Shown here: positions 51,209-59,718 of the stretch, piece by piece
Numbering within the stretch: the stretch's first letter is position 1
How the letters are laid out: each line of letters begins with the position of its first letter
NCBI RefSeq assembly: GCF_003697845.1
Contig: NZ_RDQE01000008.1
Span: forward strand, 1-64,000
Source of the DNA: Halobellus captivus
GTDB taxonomy: Archaea > Halobacteriota > Halobacteria > Halobacteriales > Haloferacaceae
DNA: 64,000 nucleotides
Direction: 5' to 3'
Position numbers and translations under genes: made by a program
The notes under the pieces: generated by a model
Databases searched by the model: none
Told to the model about the DNA's origin: nothing
The model's input: the letters and a program-made list of their open reading frames with translations, nothing else

Positions 51209-51466
51209 ATGACTCAACTCACCACGGCGGAACGGATCGCGTTGTACGGCGGCGGCGGCCTGCTCCTGATCGGAACGCTCGGGATCGGGCTGCTCGAGAT
51301 ACTCGCGGGGGCACCGCATCCGGTGTCGGGGGAGGGCCAGATCGTCCACGAGACGCTGGTCCCGCTCACGGTCCGGTCGTCGATCATGCTCCTCGGCCTG
51401 CTGCTCTGGGGGGCGTACGCGGCCACCAGCGTGGCCCGCGAACCGCCTACCGACACGTCGGTCTGA
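51209..51466 (+). CDS. 85-residue two-helix membrane protein, DoxX partner
   Basis: 85 residues from ATG 51209, preceded by GGAGG at 51197-51201. Two helices (about 12-32 and 56-74). It directly follows the DoxX gene and is probably cotranscribed; it may be a small partner of the DoxX-type complex. Not assigned to a family. Confidence 0.65.
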   Translation: MTQLTTAERIALYGGGGLLLIGTLGIGLLEILAGAPHPVSGEGQIVHETLVPLTVRSSIMLLGLLLWGAYAATSVAREPPTDTSV

Positions 51467-51523
51467 TCGGGACGGTCGCCCCGGTCGAGCACCCGCCTTT
51501 TCCGTATGTACGCCGCCTCCGAC

Positions 51524-52087
51524 TCATCGATCGACGACCGGCAGGTCCGCACGGCTCCCCTTCGGCACCACGGAGCGCAGCTCGTCGTAGAGGTAGAGAC
51601 CGACGCCGATCGGGGCGGTCCCGCCCGCGATCCGGTGGGCCACGATCAGGTAGCCCCAGTCGCCGTCCCAGTCGGGGAGGTCCTGATCCTCGCCGGCCGC
51701 GAACCGGCTCGCACGCTCGGGGTCGAGTTCGACGACGTTCCGGGTCGCGTGCCCGCCGAACCGCTGGACTGCACGGGTCGTCGGCTTCCAGTGTTCCTGG
51801 CGGGTCCGGAGGAACGTCATGCCGATCGCCTCCACCCGGCTCGGGTCGTCCGCCTCCCCGTTGAAGACCCACACCTTCCCGGCCCCCTTCTCCCAGAAGC
51901 TGTATCCGTCGAGGAAGTCGCGGCCGATCCCGAACCGCTCCTCCCACCAGTCGAGGACCTCCTCGCGGCTGGCGCGTCCCGCGACCTCGCGGTCCGCGGG
52001 GGTGGCCGGGAGCCGGTCGAACCGCTGGCCGTCGTTGGCGGGTTCGTGGTCGGCGTCGGGCTCGAGGTCGTGGTCGGGATCGCTCAT
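51524..52087 (-). CDS. DUF7122-type protein, likely PUA-like partner of the RNA methyltransferase
   Basis: 187 residues. Begins with an acidic tail, then REEVLDWWEERFGIGRDFLDGYSFWEKGAGKVWVF and VEAIGMTFLRTRQEHWKPTTRAVQRFGG, ending GVGLYLYDELRSVVPKGSRADL. The PUA-like fold and the RsmF-type bacterial counterpart with fused PUA domain suggest RNA binding. Its start ATG overlaps the stop of the methyltransferase gene, so they are translationally coupled. Confidence 0.7.
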   Translation of the reverse strand: MSDPDHDLEPDADHEPANDGQRFDRLPATPADREVAGRASREEVLDWWEERFGIGRDFLDGYSFWEKGAGKVWVFNGEADDPSRVEAIGMTFLRTRQEHWKPTTRAVQRFGGHATRNVVELDPERASRFAAGEDQDLPDWDGDWGYLIVAHRIAGGTAPIGVGLYLYDELRSVVPKGSRADLPVVDR

Positions 52088-53028
52088 CGCGCCACCTCCG
52101 TTTCGCCGGCGTGGTCGTCCGGCCCCCCGACGCGCAGCTTCGCACAGAAGAACCCCCCCGTGTCGTTGTGGTGGGGGTAGACCCGGCGGGCGCGAGTCAC
52201 GCTCTCGTCGTACTCCTCTCCCTCCCACTCGGTCACGCCGGGCGCGGTCTCGAGGGGGAGGTCGAACGGGACGACCTCGCACGCCTCGTTGGCGAGGGCG
52301 TGGTCGAGGACCGCCTCGTTCTCCTCGGGCGCGAAGGTACAGGTCGAGTAGACCACGGTTCCGCCGGCGCGGGTCGCCTGGATCGCCCGCGTCAGGATCC
52401 CCTTCTGGATCCCGGCGACGCCGTGGACGTGGTCGAGGGTCCACTCGTCGAGCACGTCGGGGTTCTTCCGACAGGTCCCCTCACACGAACAGGGGGCGTC
52501 GACCAGCGCGCGGTCGAACTCGTCGAACGCGAGCGGCTTCGTCGAGAAGTTTCGCGCGTCCTGGTTCGTGACGATCGCGTTCGTCACGCCGAGGCGCTCG
52601 GCGTTGTGTCTGAGCGCCGAGAGCCGGCCGAGGTTGTTGTCGTTGGCGACGACCGTCCCCGTGTCGTCCATCGCGTCGGCGATCTGGGTCGTCTTGCTGC
52701 CCGGGGCCGCACAGGCGTCCCAGACGCGTTCGCCGGGCTGCGGGTCGAGCGCCAGCGCCGGGAGCACGGAGACCTCCTCCTGGCCGTGCGTCCAGCCGTG
52801 GAGATGTGGCCAGTTCCCGCCGGGGTTCCCGTCCGGCAGCCGGAACAGGCCGTCGTGCCAGTCGACCGGGTCGTATGCGACGCCCGCCTCGTCGAACGCG
52901 TCGCGGACGCGGACGGGCGAGGCCTTGATCCGGTTCGTGCGGACGACCGAGGGGAGGGGTCGGTCGCAGGCCGCCCGGAACGCGTCGACGTCGTCGACGA
53001 GCGTCTCGTACCGGTCGAGCGGGTTCAT
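52084..53028 (-). CDS. NSUN/RsmB-type RNA (cytosine-C5) methyltransferase
   Basis: 314 residues from ATG 53028. SAM-binding WDACAAPGSKTTQIADAM (about 117-135), DAPCSCEGTCRKNPD (catalytic Cys motif IV) and VYSTCTFAPEENEAVLDH (motif VI Cys). The N-terminal 80 residues (PLDRYETLVDDVDAFRAAC) correspond to a PUA/N1-like cap. Likely a tRNA or rRNA m5C enzyme. ATGA overlap with the DUF7122 gene. Confidence 0.9.
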   Translation of the reverse strand: MNPLDRYETLVDDVDAFRAACDRPLPSVVRTNRIKASPVRVRDAFDEAGVAYDPVDWHDGLFRLPDGNPGGNWPHLHGWTHGQEEVSVLPALALDPQPGERVWDACAAPGSKTTQIADAMDDTGTVVANDNNLGRLSALRHNAERLGVTNAIVTNQDARNFSTKPLAFDEFDRALVDAPCSCEGTCRKNPDVLDEWTLDHVHGVAGIQKGILTRAIQATRAGGTVVYSTCTFAPEENEAVLDHALANEACEVVPFDLPLETAPGVTEWEGEEYDESVTRARRVYPHHNDTGGFFCAKLRVGGPDDHAGETEVAR

Positions 53029-53257
53029 GCGCGCTCTTTCGTGTCGGTCGGTTAGTCGGTTTCGGGACACGATCGATGGTCTGCAGTCGGCAGTCGGCGG
53101 TCTCCCGGCCGGACGTGGTCGCGATCGGGAACGCCGGCGACCTCGCCGCCTCCTCCCGCCCTGCGGGGCGCGAGGAGGCGCGCCACGGCCCGATCCATCG
53201 ACAGTCCGATCCGTCCACGGCCCTACCTTTAGGTCCGCCGCCGTCGTACGCCCGCGT

Positions 53258-53998
53258 ATGGCCCGAATATCCGTTCTCGACGGCGACGTGACGCTCGAGG
53301 AGCCGACGCTCGTGGAGGGGTTCCCGGGCGTCGGGCTCGTCGGCAAGATCGCGACCGATCACATGATCGACGCGCACGAGATGACCCACTACGCCAACGT
53401 CCACTGCGACGGGCTCCCGCCGGTGGCCGTCTATCGGGAGGACGACCCGGCGGTGACGACGCCGGTTCGGCTCTACGCCGATCCCGACCGCGACCTGGTC
53501 GCCCTTCGCAGCGACGTGCCGGTTCACCCGAACGCGGCGGCTGAGGTCGCCGGCTGTCTCGACTCCTGGTTCGACGATACCGGTACGTTCCCGGTGTTCC
53601 TCTCGGGACTCGGCCGGGAGAAGGACGAGGAGCCGCCCGAGCTGTACGGGATCGCGACGGGGGAGGGCGGCGAGGCGCTGTCGCGCGCGGAGCTGTCGAG
53701 CCCGCCCGAGGCCGGCCTCGTCTCCGGCCCGACCGGCGCGATGCTCGCCGAGGCGTTGGAGCGCGGTCGCGACGCGGTCGGCCTCGTCGTCGAGTCGGAC
53801 CCGCAGTTCCCCGACCCGGAGGCCGCACGGCGGCTCATCCTCGACGGGATCGATCCGATCGCGGGCACGGAGACGCCGACGGACGGCCTCGTGGACCAGG
53901 CGACGGAGATCCGGGACGCGAAGCAGAAGCTCGCCGAGCGGATGCAACAGGCCACGGAGGAGAGCTCGCAGGCGGAGCCGCTGAAGATGTTCCAGTAG
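53258..53998 (+). CDS. proteasome assembly chaperone (PAC2) family protein
   Basis: 246 residues from ATG 53258. Opens with LEEPTLVEGFPGVGLVGKIA, the PAC2 family signature, and has GIATGEGGEALSRAE and VVESDPQFPDPEAA, with a helical C-terminus (AKQKLAERMQQATEES). Related archaeal proteins may help proteasome assembly. Full length, single gene, stops five bases before the convergent menF stop. Confidence 0.85.
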   Translation: MARISVLDGDVTLEEPTLVEGFPGVGLVGKIATDHMIDAHEMTHYANVHCDGLPPVAVYREDDPAVTTPVRLYADPDRDLVALRSDVPVHPNAAAEVAGCLDSWFDDTGTFPVFLSGLGREKDEEPPELYGIATGEGGEALSRAELSSPPEAGLVSGPTGAMLAEALERGRDAVGLVVESDPQFPDPEAARRLILDGIDPIAGTETPTDGLVDQATEIRDAKQKLAERMQQATEESSQAEPLKMFQ

Positions 53999-54003
53999 CC
54001 CGA

Positions 54004-55347
54004 TCAGTCCTCGCCGTCCGCCTCCAGCTCGTCGAGGATCGGCCGGTACTTGAGCTGGATCTCGTCCCACTCGCGGTCGGGGTCGGAGTCGCCGACGAGG
54101 CCGACGCCGGCGAAGAGCGTGGCTCGAGTGGGCGTCGCGACCGCGGAACGGATCGCGACCGCGAACGCGCCGTTGCCGGCGGCGTCGATCCAGCCGACCG
54201 GGGCCGCGTACCAGCCGCGATCGAACGGCTCGGTCTCGTGGATCGTCTCCAGGGCTTGGTCCGGGGGGAGCCCGCCCACCGCCGGGGTCGGGTGGAGCGC
54301 CTCGACCAGCTCGAGCACGTGTCGATCCGCGTCCAACTCGGCCGTGATCGGGGTGTGGAGGTGCTGTACCGTCGCGAGCCGGCGGACGCGACGGTCGCCG
54401 GCCGAGACGGACGCGGCGTACGGCTCCAACTGGTCGCGCACGGTCTCGGCGACGAGCTCGTGTTCGTGGACGTTCTTGGCGTCGGCGAGCAGCTCCTCGG
54501 CGAGCCACTCGTCCTCCGCCGGCGTCTCTCCCCGACCGGTCGTCCCGGCGAGCGCGTCCGTCTCGACGGTCCGCCCGCGAAGCGAGACGAGTCGCTCGGG
54601 CGTCGCGCCGAAGAAGACGCTCCCGCCGTCGTCGGGTTCGAAACAGTAGCGGTGACAGTCGGGGTACTTCCCGGCGAGGCGCTCGAGGGTCGCCGCGCGC
54701 GGGAACTCCCGCTCGAGGTCCGCCTCGAGCGCCTGCGCGAGCACGACCTTGCGGAGTTCGCCGTCGCCGATCCGGTCGAGCGCGGCGGTGACGCTCCCGC
54801 GCCAGGCGTCCCGACTCGTCGTCCGTCGCTGCTCGCGGATCCCGGGCCGCGCGGGACGGGGGCCGGCGACCGAGCGTCCCGCCAGCCGCTCGGTCTCGTG
54901 TTCCAATCGTCGTTCGACCGCCTCCGGCGACGCGTCCGACCCGGCGTCCGTGGCCGTGAGCCAGGTCCCGTTGTCGGCGAAGGTGACCTGGACGCGGGGC
55001 AGGACGAACCGCGCCTCCGGAAACGGCTTCCAGGGATCGCCGGCACAGGCCCCCTCGTGGAAGGCGAACCCGCCGAACACGCGCGGCCTGGCCGCCTCCG
55101 TTCCGGCGTGGACGTCGCCGGAGTCGAACAGCTCGTCGGTCGCCCGACGGACGGCGGCGAATCGGTCGGCCCCGCTCGCGGTTAGCGTCGCGGCCGCGCC
55201 GCCCGCCACCACGACCGCGTCGTCGGGGGCGCTCCAGACCGTCCTGGGCGTCGGGAGCGCGTCGAACGCCGCGGCGAACGCGGGCGGGTCGATCGCGGTC
55301 GTGCGGCTGACCAGCGTCGGCGACGACGTCGAACGCGCCGGTTCCAT
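54004..55347 (-). CDS. menF: isochorismate synthase
   Basis: 447 residues from ATG 55347 (an upstream in-frame ATG at 55386 is non-conserved). Converts chorismate to isochorismate, the first menaquinone step. The chorismate-binding core has RKVVLAQALEADLE, PDCHRYCFEPDDGGSVFFGATPERLVSL, TDALAGTTGRGETPAEDEWL, TPAVGGLPPDQAL and FAGVGLVGDSDPDREWDE. Full length. The partial acyl-adenylate ligase at the window end resembles MenE, fitting menaquinone synthesis. Confidence 0.92.
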   Translation of the reverse strand: MEPARSTSSPTLVSRTTAIDPPAFAAAFDALPTPRTVWSAPDDAVVVAGGAAATLTASGADRFAAVRRATDELFDSGDVHAGTEAARPRVFGGFAFHEGACAGDPWKPFPEARFVLPRVQVTFADNGTWLTATDAGSDASPEAVERRLEHETERLAGRSVAGPRPARPGIREQRRTTSRDAWRGSVTAALDRIGDGELRKVVLAQALEADLEREFPRAATLERLAGKYPDCHRYCFEPDDGGSVFFGATPERLVSLRGRTVETDALAGTTGRGETPAEDEWLAEELLADAKNVHEHELVAETVRDQLEPYAASVSAGDRRVRRLATVQHLHTPITAELDADRHVLELVEALHPTPAVGGLPPDQALETIHETEPFDRGWYAAPVGWIDAAGNGAFAVAIRSAVATPTRATLFAGVGLVGDSDPDREWDEIQLKYRPILDELEADGED

Positions 55348-55425
55348 TGAAAAGGATTCGGGACCGGAGGCTCTTAAGCGTGTCAACTCATCCGACCGGC
55401 ACGGACGACCGGCGCCGTCCGCGAG

Positions 55426-56061
55426 CTAGCTGTACCGCTCCTCGTTCCACGGGTTCGCCGTGTCGCTGTAGCCGCGCTTCTCCCAGTACCCGAGCTCCCG
55501 ATCCGTCAGGAACTCGACGCCGGAGACCCACTTCGCGCCCTTGTAGGCGTACTTGTGGGGCGTGACGACGCGGAGCGGACCGCCGTGGTCGGACGGGAGG
55601 TCCTCGCCGTCGTAGCCGTAGGCGAAGAGGACGCCCTCGCGGGTACACTCCTCGAGCGGGAGGTCGGTCGTGTAGCCGTCGAGGGCGTGGAACATCACGT
55701 GCTCGGCGTCGTCGTGAACGCCCGCGTGCTCCGCGATCTCGGCGAACTCGACGCCGGTGAACGCACAGTCGAGCTTACTCCAGCCGGTGACACAGTGGAA
55801 GTCCTGTCGCTGGGTGACGGCGGGGAAGTCCCTGAACTCCTCGAGCGACAACGAGAGTCGGTCGTCGACGGCCCCCCAGACCTCGAAGGCGTCGTCGGGC
55901 CCCCACGATGGCGTACCGCTCTTCGAGAGCACCGGAAACCGGTCCGTCTCACGCTGTCCCGGGGGAAGCCGGTCGTCGCCGTATTCGTGGTATAGCCCGG
56001 TGAGATCCTCGATCTCCCCGGTTTCGGGATCCTCGATCCCGTCCGTCCGTGTCTCGGTCAT
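55426..56061 (-). CDS. sulfite oxidase-like molybdenum oxidoreductase
   Basis: 211 residues from ATG 56061. One oxidoreductase molybdopterin-binding domain. The cofactor loop has QDFHCVTGWSKLDCAFTGVEF, with the Mo-ligand Cys in HCVTGWS; later DLPSDHGGPLRVVTPHKYAYKGAKWV and VEFLTDRELGYWEKRGYSDTANPW follow, as in YedY/SUOX-type proteins. No signal peptide. Substrate unknown. Near a MoaD-like gene 9 kb away, but that link is speculative. Confidence 0.85.
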   Translation of the reverse strand: MTETRTDGIEDPETGEIEDLTGLYHEYGDDRLPPGQRETDRFPVLSKSGTPSWGPDDAFEVWGAVDDRLSLSLEEFRDFPAVTQRQDFHCVTGWSKLDCAFTGVEFAEIAEHAGVHDDAEHVMFHALDGYTTDLPLEECTREGVLFAYGYDGEDLPSDHGGPLRVVTPHKYAYKGAKWVSGVEFLTDRELGYWEKRGYSDTANPWNEERYS

Positions 56062-56234
56062 ACCGGTGATACGACCTCGGGGAACGTATGGGTACCGTTC
56101 GGACGCGTATGGGTACGTCTCGGCCGCCGCGAACGAGTGTTTTGGAGAACCGCGTACTGAGGATATCAAATTCGAAAGTATTGTTTCGAAAGCAAATAGA
56201 TCGAGTTTCGAATCACCCGACACCCGACGCTACA

Positions 56235-56242
56235 TTTATATA
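56235..56242 (+). promoter_or_regulatory. TATA box of the RHH gene
   Basis: TTTATATA, 29-36 bp before the ATG at 56271, giving a leader of only a few nucleotides. Confidence 0.6.
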
Positions 56243-56270
56243 CACTATCCTGTTAGACGCGGCCAAGAGA

Positions 56271-56486
56271 ATGCCACGGGTGAAGATAACCGTCCCGGAA
56301 CACCTGGAGATGCAGATCACGCAGATGGTAGAGCAGGGCGAGTTCCTCAACCGCGAGGAAGCCGTCGAGGAGCTCCTCTCGACCGGGATCAAGGCGTACA
56401 AGACGAGCGGACCCATGGAGGACGACGACTCCGGCGGGTTCGAGGACGAGGGAATGATGGGCCACGAAGACGAGTACGTCTTCTGA
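56271..56486 (+). CDS. ribbon-helix-helix (CopG-like) DNA-binding protein
   Basis: 71 residues. The first 45 form a ribbon-helix-helix: RVKITVPEHLEMQITQMV, then EFLNREEAVEELLSTG. The tail is acidic with Met-rich ends. I recall DUF7120-type proteins of this length in haloarchaea. The longer reading from 56088 is rejected as a non-conserved AT-rich extension. Confidence 0.75.
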   Translation: MPRVKITVPEHLEMQITQMVEQGEFLNREEAVEELLSTGIKAYKTSGPMEDDDSGGFEDEGMMGHEDEYVF

Positions 56487-56580
56487 ACGACGGCCGGGAC
56501 GTGACCCGTCCGTTTCGTGGTCGATCCGTGCGTCTCATCCTCAACAACGCTTAAACCGGCTCCGACCCGTATTTGGGTCC

Positions 56581-56859
56581 ATGCACAAGGACGAACTGCT
56601 CGAGCTTCACGAACAGATGGTGACGATCATGGAACACTTCCGGGAGCAGGAGACGGTCGACGCGGGACTGTTCGACCCGTACGACGAGCTCGAGGTCGAC
56701 CCCTCACACGTCCACAAATCCAAAAGTGAGCACAAACACGCCGTGTTCGTGCTCGGGAATGCGTTGGCGAACGCGATGAGCGAGGACGAGTTCTCGCCCG
56801 CCGGCCGGGTCGGCAAGCGGATGAAGGAGCTCGCCGACGACGCCGAAAACAAGATCTGA
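56581..56859 (+). CDS. UPF0058 family protein
   Basis: 92 residues. Entire sequence matches UPF0058: MHKDELLELHEQMVTIMEHF, then VHKSKSEHKHAVFVLGNALA and RVGKRMKELAD. Helical, His/Lys patterned in the centre; function unknown. Follows the RHH gene by 94 bp in the same direction. Confidence 0.9.
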   Translation: MHKDELLELHEQMVTIMEHFREQETVDAGLFDPYDELEVDPSHVHKSKSEHKHAVFVLGNALANAMSEDEFSPAGRVGKRMKELADDAENKI

Positions 56860-56939
56860 GGCCGCCGCCCACGTTCGGGACGGTCCGTCGTCCACGTCGA
56901 CCCGCGAATTGATATGCGATCGGTCGCTGTAGTGGGGAT

Positions 56940-58691
56940 ATGGCTCTCGAGGCGCTTCCGATCGACGCCGTTCACCTGCTGGTCGCGGGTGCGGCGTCGA
57001 TCGTCGCGCTCGCGGCGGTGGTCGCCACGGACCGGCCCGCCGGGAGATGGGGACGGCGGCTCCGCTCGCGGCTGCTCCTGGGCGTCCCCTGGGGAACGCT
57101 CGTCGCCGTCGGCTTCGTGATCGGCGTCTACCTGTTCGTCCAGAGCGGGTTCGAGAACCCGAACCGCCCGGTCGTGATCCCGTTTCGCGCGTGGTCGTAC
57201 TTCTACCCGGAGGGGATGCTCTGGGCGGGGTTCTCCCACGCGAGCCGCGGGCACGTCACGGGCAACCTGCTGTCGACGCTCGTCGCGGGGTCGCTCGCGG
57301 AGTACGCCTATGGGCACTTCCCGCGCGAGCGCGGGAGCGAGACGTTCGGGTCGCTCCGCCGGAACCCGTACGTTCGAGCGTTCTGTGTGGTCCCCGGCGT
57401 GGTCCTGTCGTTCGGGATCGTCTCCTCGCTTTTCGCTTTGGGACCGGTGATCGGTTTCTCTGGCGTCGTCTTCGCGCTGTGGGGGTTCGCGCTCGTTCAC
57501 TATCCGGTCGGAACGATCGCGTCGTTGACGGCGGCGACGCTCGTCAGCGTCGTCTACGAGACGGTCCGAACGCCGGTGGAGATCGCCGAGGCGACCCCCT
57601 CGTTCGGGCCGCCGAGCTGGGCGAACATCGCGGTCCAGGGCCACGCGCTCGGACTGATCGCCGGCGCGCTCGTCGGTGCGTGGCTTCTCCGGCGGCGACG
57701 AGCGCGGGCAACGGGTCCGACGAGCGGACGCGCGTTCGGGATCGATGCCGGTCCGTCGCGCACGTCGGCGTTCGTCGTCTTCGCCGGCGTACTGTTGTTC
57801 GGTGCGTCACGCCGACTGTGGGCGGTCTACTGGTATCTCGGGAACGATCGGTACGAGCTGTACCGCGCGCTGGGGCTCGCCGGCGTCCTCGCGCTCGCCG
57901 CGATCGTCGCGGTCGCGGTCGCGGGTCGTGACGACCCGATCCGGCCGTCGCTCGCGGTCCCGGAACCGCGGACGATCCGCGAGAGCGCCGCCTCCGTGAC
58001 GCCCGCGGCGGTTGGCCTTCTGTGTCTCCTCGCCGCGTTCGCGGCGGTCGCCGGCCCCGCGGTCGTCCCCAACCTCGTCGCGGTCGACGAGGGTGACCTC
58101 CCGGGCGACTCGATCGAGGTGGAGGGGTACCAGGTGACCTACGCCGAGGACGTCGAGGATCGGACGGTGAGCGCCGTCGACGTCGAGGCGTTCGGTCGCT
58201 CCACGTCGGTGCGGACCTCGGGGGTGATCGTCGCGAACCCCGACCGGGAGATCTGGACCAGGGCGGTCTCGACGGGGAACCTCGCGTTCTGGGGATACCG
58301 CGCCGTCGACGTGGGCGGGACGGGCTGGCGCGAGACGGTCTGGGTACAGCGCACCGGGTGGGTCGCCGTCGGCGGCAACGCGACCTACCGCGTCGACGCG
58401 GTTCGCGAGGGGAACCGATCGACGCTGTTCGTGAGCGATGCGGCCCACGCGGAGCCACGCCTCGATGGCCGGAACGTCACGGTCGCGGCCGTCGAGGAGG
58501 GATTCGAACTCCGGGTCGCCCACGAGGGGACGAACGCGACGGCGCCGATCCCGCCGGAGAACGAGTCGGTGACGCTTCGCGGCGTCGCGTTCGTCCGCGA
58601 GGAGGAGGCGATCTTCGCCGAGCGTGGCGACTCGCGGGTCCGGGTCGCCGAGCGGGAGCGGTACGAGGGGCGCGAACGGAGCCGAAACTGA
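56940..58691 (+). CDS. rhomboid family intramembrane serine protease
   Basis: 583 residues. About nine membrane helices in the first 400 residues, including HASRGHVTGNLLSTLVAG, the catalytic GFSGVVFALWGFAL with Ser174 and QGHALGLIAGALVGA with His235. After residue 400 a beta-rich extracellular domain of about 170 residues (VEGYQVTYAEDVEDRTV and others) is unusual compared with simple rhomboids. It cleaves membrane substrates; the substrate is unknown. Confidence 0.88.
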   Translation: MALEALPIDAVHLLVAGAASIVALAAVVATDRPAGRWGRRLRSRLLLGVPWGTLVAVGFVIGVYLFVQSGFENPNRPVVIPFRAWSYFYPEGMLWAGFSHASRGHVTGNLLSTLVAGSLAEYAYGHFPRERGSETFGSLRRNPYVRAFCVVPGVVLSFGIVSSLFALGPVIGFSGVVFALWGFALVHYPVGTIASLTAATLVSVVYETVRTPVEIAEATPSFGPPSWANIAVQGHALGLIAGALVGAWLLRRRRARATGPTSGRAFGIDAGPSRTSAFVVFAGVLLFGASRRLWAVYWYLGNDRYELYRALGLAGVLALAAIVAVAVAGRDDPIRPSLAVPEPRTIRESAASVTPAAVGLLCLLAAFAAVAGPAVVPNLVAVDEGDLPGDSIEVEGYQVTYAEDVEDRTVSAVDVEAFGRSTSVRTSGVIVANPDREIWTRAVSTGNLAFWGYRAVDVGGTGWRETVWVQRTGWVAVGGNATYRVDAVREGNRSTLFVSDAAHAEPRLDGRNVTVAAVEEGFELRVAHEGTNATAPIPPENESVTLRGVAFVREEEAIFAERGDSRVRVAERERYEGRERSRN

Positions 58692-58766
58692 CGTCCTCGC
58701 CCGAGCGATGCCTGCGAACGGCGATGCTTCCGGCCGACCCGGTTGAGTTCGTGCGAATTCCGGACC

Positions 58767-58775
58767 ATTTATACC
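58767..58775 (+). promoter_or_regulatory. TATA box of the DUF7847-like membrane gene
   Basis: ATTTATACC centred 29 bp before ATG 58800, leaderless spacing. Confidence 0.55.
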
Positions 58776-58799
58776 ATAGATGTGAGGACGTGAACCAGT

Positions 58800-59567
58800 A
58801 TGGCCCTCCACCTCAGCCATGCGGTTAGCGACGGGCTTCGACGAACCCTCACTCGAACTGGCGGGACCCTCCTCGCCGGATTCCTCCTCATCCAGTTCGC
58901 AACGCAAGCGGCCGTCAACACGGCAGTCCTCGGATACCTCCCCTCCGACGTGGCCGGTCAGTTCAGCGCGAACGTCGGGATCACCCTGCCGGTCTCGGGG
59001 CCGGTCGCGCTCGCGCTGTTCTGTGCCCTGCTTCCCCTGTCCGCGGCGTTCTTCGCGGTCGTCGCCCGCGCGCTCGTCCAGCCGTTCGAGGAGCTGTCGG
59101 CGTTGCCCGCGGACGCGACGCGACGGCTCGGCCGCACCACGGTACGGCTTTTGGTCGGCGGGATAGTCGTGACGGTCCTGATCTTCCTCGGGACGGCGTT
59201 TCTCGTCGTTCCGGGGCTGTTCTTCGCCGTGTCGTTCCTGTTCTTCGTCTTCACGATCGCCGTCGAGGAGCGCGGGCTCGTGGACGGTCTCAAACGGAGC
59301 TGGGCGCTCGCCCGTGGCTCGCGACTCAAGCTGTTCGGCATCGTCGTGCTGGCTGGCGTGTTCGGCGGCTTCATCGGCGTCATCGCGCCGCTTTTCGATC
59401 TCGCCGGCGCTCCGGTCGCCGGCGACGCCGTGACGATCGCCGCCTCGGCCGTGTTCTTCACGCCGTACTACGCGATCATCGCGTCGGCGTATCTCCAACT
59501 GCGTGACGACCCGACGGGTCACGACTCGCCCGAGCCGGTCGACGCCTCGGGGACGCCCCGGCTCTGA
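58800..59567 (+). CDS. DUF7847-like multi-helix membrane protein
   Basis: 255 residues with about six helices. A central FLGTAFLVVPGLFFAVSFLFFVFTIAVEERGLVDGLKRSWAL segment resembles the membrane domain seen in DUF7847 and glycerophosphodiester-phosphodiesterase-type proteins. Function unknown. Single gene with its own promoter. Confidence 0.65.
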   Translation: MALHLSHAVSDGLRRTLTRTGGTLLAGFLLIQFATQAAVNTAVLGYLPSDVAGQFSANVGITLPVSGPVALALFCALLPLSAAFFAVVARALVQPFEELSALPADATRRLGRTTVRLLVGGIVVTVLIFLGTAFLVVPGLFFAVSFLFFVFTIAVEERGLVDGLKRSWALARGSRLKLFGIVVLAGVFGGFIGVIAPLFDLAGAPVAGDAVTIAASAVFFTPYYAIIASAYLQLRDDPTGHDSPEPVDASGTPRL

Positions 59568-59718
59568 CCGGGTCGGTCGTTTCGGATTCCGATAATCGTC
59601 GACGGGCGTCGTGTCGTCGAACCGTCTCGGGCCTTGGTGACACGACCTCACACGGTTCTAAGTAACTTGGAACAGGTCCACATTTTTGTATGGCGTACGG
59701 ACGAATCCCGACACGCAT

